Source: Rhodobacterales bacterium LSUCC0031
GTDB lineage: Bacteria; Pseudomonadota; Alphaproteobacteria; Rhodobacterales; Rhodobacteraceae
Assembly (NCBI GenBank): GCA_015689735.1
Contig: WVSP01000002.1
Span: 718,013 to 782,012 of the forward strand
DNA length: 64,000 bases
Direction of reading: 5' to 3'
This document shows positions 38,138-44,740 of this stretch, in pieces. The notes beneath the pieces are model-generated. The model ran no database searches, was not told the origin of the DNA, and worked only from the letters and a program-made list of their open reading frames with translations. A program made the position numbers and the translations under genes. The stretch's first letter is position 1; each line of letters opens with the position of its first letter.

Positions 38138-38767
38138 ATGGGTATGATCGACGATGCCACCTTACGCGATAGCGGCCTGGCCCCAGCGGGCGCGGGCCGG
38201 GTGCTTTTGATCGGCTGCGGCGCGCTTGCGCGCGAGATCTTGGACCTCAAGGCCGCCAATGCTTGGGACCATCTCGATCTGCATTGCCTGCCTGCGATCT
38301 TGCACAACCACCCAGAGCGCATCCCTGCCGCGGTCGAAGCCGCCATCACCGCAAGGCGCGCTGACTATGCACAGGTTTTCGTACTTTACGCCGATTGCGG
38401 CACGGGGGGGCTCCTCCAGGCGACCTGCGACCGGCTTGGCATCGGCATGCTGGAAGGGCCGCATTGCTACAGCTTTTTCGAGGGCAACACGGTCTTTGCC
38501 GCGCGGGAAGAAATGACGGCCTTTTACCTGACCGATTTCTTGGTGCGCCAATTCGATGCTTTCGTGACCAAACCCCTTGGCCTCGACCGCTTTCCACAAC
38601 TGCGCGACATGTATTTCGGCCATTACACGACACTGGTCTATCAAGCCCAGACGGATGACCCGGAACTGACCGAAAAAGCAAAAGCTTGCGCGGCGTTCCT
38701 GAAGCTTGGCTTCGAGCGGCGCTTCACCGGCTATGGTGACTTGGAAGTGGCGATGGCCGCGCTGTGA
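38138..38767 (+). CDS. DUF1638 family protein
   Basis: A 209-residue soluble protein with the DUF1638 pattern: N-terminal RVLLIGCGALAREIL, then LDLHCLPAILHNHPERIP, VFVLYADCGTGG, GPHCYSFFEG and a C-terminal LGFERRFTGYGDLE. Many cysteines and histidines are conserved (GCGAL, HCLPA, ADCGTGG, PHCYSF), suggesting metal or cofactor binding. The family is known to me from methanogens and bacteria, often near corrinoid methyltransferases, and the corrinoid protein gene lies about 1 kb upstream here. Function is undescribed; a role in corrinoid methyl-transfer chemistry or methionine synthesis is inference. It starts at ATG 38138, seven bases after the EamA stop. A triple palindrome follows. Confidence 0.8.
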   Translation: MGMIDDATLRDSGLAPAGAGRVLLIGCGALAREILDLKAANAWDHLDLHCLPAILHNHPERIPAAVEAAITARRADYAQVFVLYADCGTGGLLQATCDRLGIGMLEGPHCYSFFEGNTVFAAREEMTAFYLTDFLVRQFDAFVTKPLGLDRFPQLRDMYFGHYTTLVYQAQTDDPELTEKAKACAAFLKLGFERRFTGYGDLEVAMAAL

Positions 38768-38770
38768 GGG

Positions 38771-38839
38771 TGGGGAAAACCGGGGTTTTCCCCATGGGAA
38801 ATCTCGAGATTTCCTGTGCGAAAAACCCGGGTTTTTCGC
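38771..38839. repeat. Tandem triple palindrome between DUF1638 and sufE
   Basis: Three adjacent inverted repeats, each separated by two or three bases. The first has arms TGGGGAAAACC and GGTTTTCCCCA (38771-38781 and 38784-38794). The second is the perfect 18-mer GGAAATCTCGAGATTTCC (38797-38814). The third is a perfect 22-mer with arms GCGAAAAACCC and GGGTTTTTCGC (38818-38839). All place A-tracts before and T-tracts after a GC centre. The element lies between convergent genes and may be a compound bidirectional terminator or a protein-binding element. Confidence 0.85.
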
Positions 38840-38843
38840 CGCC

Positions 38844-39272
38844 CTAGCCGGCGATCTTCTCGGCGGCGAGTAGCCTGATCCGTTCCACCATCGCGCGCAC
38901 TCCGTTCGAGCGCTGCGCCGATAGATGATCGTTGAGCCCCAGCCGCGCCAGTTCCGCGCTTGCATCCACGGCCAAGACCTGCGCCAAGGTCAGCCCGTCA
39001 TAAAGCGCATGCAACACCGCGATCAGCCCGCGCACGATCATCGCGTCGCTTTCGCCTTGGAAGTGAAACACCGCATCCGCACCCTGCCCCGTGATCTGGG
39101 GCAAGATCCACACTTGGCTGGCGCAGCCATCGACCTTGGTTGCCGGCACCTTGAAGGCATCATCGAGCGGTGCCATCGCCTTGCCCATGTCGATGACATG
39201 GCGATAACGCTCTTCCCAATCCTCGAGGAATTCAAAGGTGTCGGCGATCTCTTCGAAGGCGGCGCTGGCCAT
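38844..39272 (-). CDS. sufE: SufE sulfur-acceptor protein
   Basis: SufE accepts persulfide sulfur from the cysteine desulfurase SufS for Fe-S cluster assembly. The 142-residue product has the accepting cysteine C50 in KVDGCASQVW, the N-terminal DTFEFLEDWEERYRHVIDMG and the late GLNDHLSAQRSNGVRAMVERI typical of the family. It stands alone; the suf operon is outside the window, as is often the case for sufE in this group. The 3' end abuts the triple palindrome. Confidence 0.95.
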   Translation of the reverse strand: MASAAFEEIADTFEFLEDWEERYRHVIDMGKAMAPLDDAFKVPATKVDGCASQVWILPQITGQGADAVFHFQGESDAMIVRGLIAVLHALYDGLTLAQVLAVDASAELARLGLNDHLSAQRSNGVRAMVERIRLLAAEKIAG

Positions 39273-39403
39273 CTGGGCGCTCTCCCTTGGGGTTGTGCAT
39301 GTGCCACTGACCTAAGCAAGCCGCGCAGCAAGGTCCAGAGGCGGCTTTCCTTCGCACCCAAGCTGCGCTAGCACAACGGGGTGACAAACCGATGGAGTGC
39401 CAC

Positions 39404-39853
39404 ATGCTGCGCGTGATCCTTGCCCTTGCCTTGATGATGAGCGTTGCTGCTTGTGGCACAAGATTGAACCCGTTCAACTGGTTTGGCGAGCCCCGCGAAG
39501 AGCGCGTGCGCGCAGAAGAACGCGTGGCTGAAAACCCGCTCGACCGGCGGTTCCTTGTTGCGGAGGTGGTGGATTTCGCCATTGATCCCACACCGCAAGG
39601 GGTGATCTTGCGCGCCATTGGCCGTCCCCAGACCCAAGGCCATTGGCAGGCCGATCTGGTCGAGGTTGCCCGTGACAACGCGGCCTTGATCCTTGAATTC
39701 CGTGTCTTTCCGCCGCCAACGCCGACCCCGGCTGGCACCCAACAATCGCGCGAGATCTTGGCAGGCTTGGAATTGTCGCATTTCGACCTGCGCGGCATTC
39801 GCACGATTACCGTGGTGGGCGCGGAAAACCGCCGCAGCATCACACGGCGCTGA
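39404..39853 (+). CDS. Putative small lipoprotein
   Basis: A 149-residue protein I do not recognise beyond general features. A lipoprotein signal is clear: LRVILALALMMSVAAC with lipobox V-A-A-C, followed by GTRLNPFNWFGEPREE. The mature part has an Asp/Glu/Arg-rich segment, a strand-rich core with GVILRAIGRPQTQGHWQADL, and a Pro/Thr-rich stretch FPPPTPTPAG. The ATG at 39404 fits the signal and has GGAG upstream; an ATG 12 bases earlier is in frame. It is convergent with rnd, separated by only 5 bases. Similar small lipoproteins are found in Rhodobacteraceae. An outer-membrane-facing anchored role is inference. Confidence 0.7.
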   Translation: MLRVILALALMMSVAACGTRLNPFNWFGEPREERVRAEERVAENPLDRRFLVAEVVDFAIDPTPQGVILRAIGRPQTQGHWQADLVEVARDNAALILEFRVFPPPTPTPAGTQQSREILAGLELSHFDLRGIRTITVVGAENRRSITRR

Positions 39854-39858
39854 GGCTC

Positions 39859-41019
39859 CTATACGGGGACGATCTTGACCCGGTCACCCTTGGCTGAAAG
39901 CGCGATTTCGCCGCGCACAAGGCGCAGCGCATCATTGCCGAACACCTCGCGCCGCCAACCTGTCGCCCAGATCCCATCCAGATCGCCGCAGGCGATATCG
40001 TCAAGATCGGCGGATGAGGCGATAAGCTTGGTCGCCACCCCGGCTTCCTCGGCCTTGGCCTTGAGGAGCACGCGCAAAAGATCGGCCAAAGCGCCGTTGA
40101 GGTTCGAACGATCGCGCCCCTCGGGCATTTGGGGTTGACGGTCGGCGGGCATATCAAGGCCCGCCACCACCGCCGCCACCAGCCCTTCGGCGATCTCACC
40201 CTTGCGCGCGTCACGCAGCAGCAGGCGTGATTTCGACAAATCGGCCAAGCTGCGCGGCTTGGTCGATGCAAGCTCGATCAGCGCGTCATCCTTGATCACG
40301 CGGCTACGGGGGATATTCTTTTGCTGGGCATAACGCTCGCGGAAGGCGGCCAATTCCTTGGCGATCGCCATGGTGCGGCCGGAATTCGTGCGCAGCTTCA
40401 ACCTTTGCCATGCGTCATCAGGATCAACGACATAGCTTGAGGCATCGGTGAGCTGGGCCAATTCCTCCTCCAGCCATTGGGTGCGCCCGGTGTGCGCCAA
40501 TTCGGCGCGCAGATATTCATAGATCTGGCGAAGATGGGTGACATCGGCCAGCGCATAAGTCTTTTGGGCGTCGCTCAAGGGGCGGCGCGACCAATCGGTA
40601 AAGCGCGAGGACTTGTCGAGATTGGCGCGCGCGATCTTGCGCACCAAGGTTTCATAGCCGACCTGATCGCCGAAGCCACAGACCATCGCGGCGACCTGTG
40701 TGTCGAAGAGCGGGCTTGGCACGACGCCGCCCTCGACATGGAAAATCTCGAGGTCTTGGCGTGCAGCGTGAAAGACCTTGACCACGGATTGGTTGCGGAA
40801 AAGCGCGTAAATTGGATCAAGCGACAGACCCTCGGCCAAGGGATCGATCAACACGGCCTCTGCGTCGCCATGTCCGGGCAGGGCCAGTTGGACAAGGCAA
40901 AGCTGCGCGAAATACGTCCGCTCGCGCAGAAATTCGGTATCCACGGTGACATAAGGCGCTTGGGCGGCCTTTGCGCAGAACGCTGCCAATGCTTCGGTGG
41001 TGGTCAGGATCTCGGTCAA
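39859..41019 (-). CDS. rnd: Ribonuclease D
   Basis: A DEDD-family 3'-5' exoribonuclease for tRNA maturation. The 386 residues carry ExoI VDTEFLRERT (D27 and E29), ExoII VFHAARQDLEIF and ExoIII YALADVTHLRQIYEYL, which is the DEDDy set. One or two HRDC-type helical domains follow (about 215-380). The length is normal. It is convergent with the lipoprotein gene and 119 bases downstream of the DUF2267 gene. The ATG start gives MTEILTTTEALAAFC. Confidence 0.95.
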   Translation of the reverse strand: MTEILTTTEALAAFCAKAAQAPYVTVDTEFLRERTYFAQLCLVQLALPGHGDAEAVLIDPLAEGLSLDPIYALFRNQSVVKVFHAARQDLEIFHVEGGVVPSPLFDTQVAAMVCGFGDQVGYETLVRKIARANLDKSSRFTDWSRRPLSDAQKTYALADVTHLRQIYEYLRAELAHTGRTQWLEEELAQLTDASSYVVDPDDAWQRLKLRTNSGRTMAIAKELAAFRERYAQQKNIPRSRVIKDDALIELASTKPRSLADLSKSRLLLRDARKGEIAEGLVAAVVAGLDMPADRQPQMPEGRDRSNLNGALADLLRVLLKAKAEEAGVATKLIASSADLDDIACGDLDGIWATGWRREVFGNDALRLVRGEIALSAKGDRVKIVPV

Positions 41020-41138
41020 TGCAGTGGTCTTTGTCGCCGCCCGTCACAGCACGGGCCGATCCCGCATAGGCGAGGCGGACAGGAAAGAAAAGGGGCCGCG
41101 TACCAGCTCAGGCAGCCCCAAAAGATCGCAAAGCCGCG

Positions 41139-41567
41139 TCAGTCGGCAAACAATGCGCGGATATCGCGGGTCAATTGCCCCCGCAGTTGCGACATTTCCC
41201 CTGCTGAGAGGCGCGCATCGAGGACATCGAGAACCCCACCGATGGCAGCAGCGATATCCTTGGGTGGTTCGGGACCAAAAATCGCGGCGACGCGGGCGAT
41301 GAAATCATCCTTGTCCCGGATCGCAGCAGGCATGCTTGAGGGGTTGTAGCCTTCGTAAAAGATCCCGCGCACGAAGATCGGCAGTTGCGCCGACAAATGG
41401 GCAGCGGTGTCGGGCGTCAACTGGTCGCGCAGCGCATGTAGCACGGCACGCAACAGGCGATAGGCGCGCTGCTTGTTCAAAAGCCCTGCGCGGTAATCGA
41501 CTTCGTTGATCCAGATATTGGCCTGTTGCACGGATTCGTCGATAATCTTCAGCCCAAGCGCGCTCAT
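41139..41567 (-). CDS. DUF2267 family protein
   Basis: A 142-residue protein of the DUF2267 family. The pattern is a repeated helical unit: AYRLLRAVLHALRDQLTPDTAAHLSAQLP with FVRGIFYEGYNP, then DIAAAIGGVLDVLDARLSAGEMSQLRGQLT. The paired helical repeats with the LP and L-R-Q-L boundaries are typical. Function is unknown. There is no signal peptide. It is divergent from gap1, and the operator cluster (41672-41716) lies between, so it might share that regulation, though the sites are closer to gap1's side of the gap. Confidence 0.8.
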   Translation of the reverse strand: MSALGLKIIDESVQQANIWINEVDYRAGLLNKQRAYRLLRAVLHALRDQLTPDTAAHLSAQLPIFVRGIFYEGYNPSSMPAAIRDKDDFIARVAAIFGPEPPKDIAAAIGGVLDVLDARLSAGEMSQLRGQLTRDIRALFAD

Positions 41568-41671
41568 CTACCCTGCTCCTTGCTGTCGGTGCGATCATGT
41601 CGGCCTCAGCGAGGGTACACAGCTGGCACCGGCACGCCTTGATCGTGATCACTGGGCGCGTGTCGCGCCGA

Positions 41672-41716
41672 TGTTAGCGCCAACCCGCGATGTTGACGCT
41701 AACGGTTACGCTAACA
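41672..41716. promoter_or_regulatory. Cluster of three operator-like sites upstream of gap1
   Basis: TGTTAGCGCCAACC (41672-41685), TGTTGACGCTAACG (41691-41704) and CGGTTACGCTAACA (41703-41716) share the pattern TGTTA-N-CG-N-TAACA with 10, 10 and 9 of 12 fixed positions. The same pattern occurs as one stronger copy before gap2 (44660). The central CG and short arms are typical of LacI-family regulators; the Rhodobacter CceR consensus is similar as I remember it. The last site lies about 89 bases before the gap1 start codon. Confidence 0.65.
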
Positions 41717-41804
41717 TGCGGAATTACGCCGATTTTTCCTTGGCCCGCGCGGTGTGCTTCGGTATGCGATGCCATAACTGGCGCGACTGACCATGAGGCT
41801 TGGC

Positions 41805-42809
41805 ATGACGATCACCCTTGGGATCAACGGTTTCGGACGAATTGGGCGCTGCACGCTTGCCCATATCACGGAAGCCGCGCGCAACGATGTTCAGGTCGTC
41901 AAGATCAACGCCACCGGCCCGATCGAGACGAATGCCCACCTGCTGAAATACGACAGTGTCCATGGCCGTTTCCCTGGTGAGGTGCGCGTGCAAGGCGACA
42001 CGATGGATCTGGGCCGCGGACCGATGAAGGTGTTTTCGACCTATGATCCGGCCAAGCTGGATTGGGAAGGCTGCGATGTGGTGCTGGAATGCACCGGCAA
42101 ATTCAACAGCCGCGATGCGGCTGCCGTGCATCTGACGCGGGGCGCCAAGCGCGTGTTGGTATCGGCGCCTGCCAAAAATGCTGACAAAACGATCGTCTAT
42201 GGTGTCAATCATCGCGAGCTTTTAGCCGAACATCATGTCGTCTCGAACGGGTCATGCACGACCAATTGCCTCGCCCCGATTGCCAAGGTGCTGAACGACG
42301 CGATCGGCATCGAACGCGGGATCATGACGACGATCCACAGCTACACGGGCGACCAGCCGACGCTGGATCGCCGCCATGACGACCTTTATCGCGCGCGTGC
42401 GGCCGCAATGGCGATGATCCCCACTTCGACGGGTGCCGCCAAGGCCTTGAAAGAGGTGCTGCCGGAATTGGAAGGTCGCCTTGACGGGACCGCGTTGCGG
42501 GTGCCGACGCCCAATGTCTCCTGTGTCGATCTGACCTTCGAGGCGCGCAAGGACGTCACCGTCGCCGATGTGAACGAGATCATGCGCGAAGCGGCCGAGG
42601 GTCATATGCGCAGCGTGCTCTCCTATGATGCAGAGCCCAAGGTCTCGATCGATTTCAACCACACGACGTTCTCGGCGATTTTCGCCCCTGACCAGACCAA
42701 GGTGGTGGGCGGGCGCACCGTGCGCGTGCTGGCGTGGTATGACAATGAATGGGGCTTTTCGGCGCGCATGGCCGATGTCTCGGCTGCGATCGGACGCTTG
42801 CTGCATTAA
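41805..42809 (+). CDS. gap: Type I glyceraldehyde-3-phosphate dehydrogenase, copy 1 (Asp36 replaced)
   Basis: A 334-residue GAPDH. The Rossmann motif INGFGRIGR (7-15), catalytic C151 in SNGSCTTNCLAP, the TTIHSYTGDQ histidine region and C-terminal WYDNEWGFS are intact. At the NAD-selecting position the usual Asp (INDL) is alanine: KIN-A36-TGP. This weakens discrimination against NADP and suggests a biosynthetic, GapB-like enzyme (inference). gap2 keeps Asp36. The ATG at 41805 is preferred because GAGG lies upstream and the family N-terminus MTITLGINGFG begins there; an ATG four codons earlier exists. The upstream region holds three operator-like sites. Confidence 0.93.
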   Translation: MTITLGINGFGRIGRCTLAHITEAARNDVQVVKINATGPIETNAHLLKYDSVHGRFPGEVRVQGDTMDLGRGPMKVFSTYDPAKLDWEGCDVVLECTGKFNSRDAAAVHLTRGAKRVLVSAPAKNADKTIVYGVNHRELLAEHHVVSNGSCTTNCLAPIAKVLNDAIGIERGIMTTIHSYTGDQPTLDRRHDDLYRARAAAMAMIPTSTGAAKALKEVLPELEGRLDGTALRVPTPNVSCVDLTFEARKDVTVADVNEIMREAAEGHMRSVLSYDAEPKVSIDFNHTTFSAIFAPDQTKVVGGRTVRVLAWYDNEWGFSARMADVSAAIGRLLH

Positions 42810-43028
42810 GCGCGCCCCATCTGCACTCCATGACCCGCGCGTCGCAGGCTTTGCAACACGCAGCTTTTCTTTTGCGAAATCGGCCTGAACCCCGGTTATA
42901 GCCTGCACAACCACGGCTTGGCCCGCCCGGTTTGCAACCGCAGATCAATGGGCAATGCATCATCGATCCCGCATCTGTCATCCCACGAGGTGCCGGCATC
43001 CCGCCGCGCCGAGAACCCGGAGACTGAC

Positions 43029-43289
43029 ATGATGAAGACCCGCATCCTCCCCGCCATCCTCGCCCTGTCGCTGGCCCTGCCCGGCGTGGCGATGGCCTCG
43101 TCCGACGCCGAGGTGCCGGCCGAGACCCAAGCCGCGATCCGCACCATGCTTGCTGAACAGGGCTATGAGGTGCGCCAGATCCAGACCGAAGACGGCCTGT
43201 TCGAGGCCTATGCCTTGAAGGACGGTAAGCGCTACGAGATCTACATCAATGCACAGATGGAGATCGTCGATAGCAAACGCGACGACTAA
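43029..43289 (+). CDS. Small secreted PepSY-domain protein
   Basis: An 86-residue protein with an N-terminal signal peptide (ILPAILALSLALPGVAMA, cleavage after AMA) and a mature part with a PepSY-like fold: TQAAIRTMLAEQGYEVRQIQ, then LFEAYALKDGKRYEIYINA and EIVDSKRD. Such small PepSY proteins are commonly encoded next to b-type cytochromes, as here, where a cytochrome b561-like gene follows after 66 bases. It is probably a periplasmic partner in redox sensing or electron transfer (inference). The upstream 219-base gap from gap1 holds no recognised signal. Confidence 0.8.
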   Translation: MMKTRILPAILALSLALPGVAMASSDAEVPAETQAAIRTMLAEQGYEVRQIQTEDGLFEAYALKDGKRYEIYINAQMEIVDSKRDD

Positions 43290-43355
43290 TGCTCGCCTTG
43301 GGGCGCGCGCACCCCTCCCACCTGCGCGCCCCGCCCTTACCCGGAGACTAAAGCC

Positions 43356-43895
43356 ATGATCCGTCACTCTGTCTGGGATCCCTTGGTGCGGATCTTTCAC
43401 TGGAGCCTCGTTCTCACCTTCGCGGCCAATGCCCTGATCACCGACCCCGAAAGCAACCTGCATGAATGGGTCGGCTATATCGTGCTTGGCCTTGTCGGTT
43501 TGCGCCTTGTCTGGGGCGTGATCGGCGCCCGCCACGCGCGGTTCGCCGCGTTCATCCCCACGCCCAACACCGTGCTGGGCCAATTGCAGGACCTGGCCAC
43601 TGGCCGAAAGCGCGTGCATCTGGGCCATACGCCGCTTGGCGCGCTGATGATCTTCAACCTGCTTCTCACGCTGCTTGCCATCGGCGCCACGGGCTACATG
43701 ATGACCACCAACACCTATTGGGGCGTGGAATGGGTCGAGGAAACGCATGAATTGCTGGTCAGCTGGGCCGAGATGTCCGTCGCAGCCCATATCGCGGCGG
43801 TCATCTTCGAAAGCTGGCGGACAGGCGTTAATTTGCCGCGCGCCATGGTGTCGGGTGTCAAATCTGTGCCCGCGGATGCTAAGGTCGTGGAATGA
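43356..43895 (+). CDS. Cytochrome b561-family membrane protein
   Basis: A 179-residue di-heme type b cytochrome with four transmembrane helices. Candidate heme ligands are H15 (RIFHW), H36 (NLHEWVG), H91 (LGHTPLG), H131 and H145 (AAHIAAV). The first motif VWDPLVRIFHWSLV is typical of the Ni/Fe-hydrogenase cytochrome b / CybB-like family. No hydrogenase genes are nearby, so it probably serves a respiratory or redox-sensing function with the adjacent PepSY protein. The ATG start follows CCGGAG. The 3' end overlaps the next gene by four bases (ATGA). Confidence 0.85.
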   Translation: MIRHSVWDPLVRIFHWSLVLTFAANALITDPESNLHEWVGYIVLGLVGLRLVWGVIGARHARFAAFIPTPNTVLGQLQDLATGRKRVHLGHTPLGALMIFNLLLTLLAIGATGYMMTTNTYWGVEWVEETHELLVSWAEMSVAAHIAAVIFESWRTGVNLPRAMVSGVKSVPADAKVVE

Positions 43896-44410
43896 TACGC
43901 AAGCTGACCGATAACCCCTTGCCGCTCGTCGGCCTCATCCTCGCGCAGTCGGCCTGCGCGGGGTTCTTCGTGTGGGACGTGGTTCTGGACGGGGGGCAAT
44001 TGCCGGGGCTTTTCCCGCTCGATATCCATTTCCTGATCGAGGCGGGGGCCGTCTTGGGCCTGATCGCGGGCATTGCCGTCGAAATACGGGTGCTGTTTCG
44101 CCTGCTTTCGCGCAAGGCCCATCTCGAGCGGCAGGTCTCGATGGCGCAAAGCGCCTTTCACGATGTGATCGAGGCGCATTTCGAAGCCTTGGCCCTTACG
44201 GCGGCAGAGGCCGATATCGCCTGGTTCACGGTCAAGGGTCTGTCGATTGCAGAAATCGCCCAGATGCGCGGCTCGGCTGAAGGGACGGTGAAAAGCCATC
44301 TCAACGCCATCTATCGCAAGGCTGATGTCACCAATCGTGGTGCGTTGCTGTCGCTGTTGATCGACGATCTGATGGACAGCACCGAAAAAGATCGCACCCG
44401 CGCGGCCTGA
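43892..44410 (+). CDS. Membrane-anchored LuxR-type HTH transcriptional regulator
   Basis: A 172-residue protein with two N-terminal hydrophobic segments (about 11-33, LVGLILAQSACAGFFVWDVV, and 47-70, LIEAGAVLGLIAGIAVEIRV), a short linker, and a LuxR/GerE-type HTH at about 100-160 (LTAAEADIAWFTVKGLSIAE, then GSAEGTVKSHLNAIYRKADV). No receiver domain is present. It overlaps the cytochrome b gene by four bases, so it is translated together with it. A membrane DNA-binding protein coupled to a cytochrome suggests a redox-responsive regulator (inference); its target is unknown. Gap genes flank the cassette on both sides. Confidence 0.88.
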   Translation: MIRKLTDNPLPLVGLILAQSACAGFFVWDVVLDGGQLPGLFPLDIHFLIEAGAVLGLIAGIAVEIRVLFRLLSRKAHLERQVSMAQSAFHDVIEAHFEALALTAAEADIAWFTVKGLSIAEIAQMRGSAEGTVKSHLNAIYRKADVTNRGALLSLLIDDLMDSTEKDRTRAA

Positions 44411-44477
44411 TCCCCCTTTCTTCTGCCAAGCTGACATGCCAGCCTTGGCGCCGTATCCATGCGTAACGAGGGCTGCG

Positions 44478-44621
44478 ATGACCGACGGGCTGGCGATTTT
44501 CTTTGTGATCTGCATCGCAGCGTTTCTCGCCATCGATGCCAGCCTCTTTGGCTGGGAGATGTCGCTAATCCTTGCGCGGCGCTTTACCGATCTGTTGAAC
44601 TGGCTTGCCTTCTGGCGCTGA
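44478..44621 (+). CDS. Conserved-looking 47-residue membrane protein upstream of gap2
   Basis: A short ORF encoding one transmembrane helix (LAIFFVICIAAFLAIDASLF) and a C-terminal amphipathic segment ending LARRFTDLLNWLAFWR. AGGG lies eight bases before the ATG. From memory, similar 40-50 residue proteins ending in -WLAFWR adjoin gap genes in Rhodobacteraceae and are sometimes misnamed glyceraldehyde-3-phosphate dehydrogenase. Being about 120 bases upstream of gap2 on the same strand, it is likely on the same or an adjacent transcript. Function unknown. Confidence 0.55.
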   Translation: MTDGLAIFFVICIAAFLAIDASLFGWEMSLILARRFTDLLNWLAFWR

Positions 44622-44658
44622 CCCCTTCCCTTTTGCCGTGGCTTTGGCTACAAGGGTC

Positions 44659-44674
44659 ATGTTAGCGGTAACAT
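44659..44674. promoter_or_regulatory. Operator-like palindrome upstream of gap2
   Basis: ATGTTAGCGGTAACAT: perfect arms ATGTTA and TAACAT around GCGG. It fits TGTTA-N-CG-N-TAACA at all fixed positions and lies about 67 bases before the gap2 start, in the 119-base gap after the small membrane protein gene. Related weaker sites are before gap1. Confidence 0.7.
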
Positions 44675-44740
44675 ACCAACCAGAGCTGGCCCAAGGCGCC
44701 CCTGCCCCCATGGCCGCGGAGATAGACGGGAGAGCGCGTT

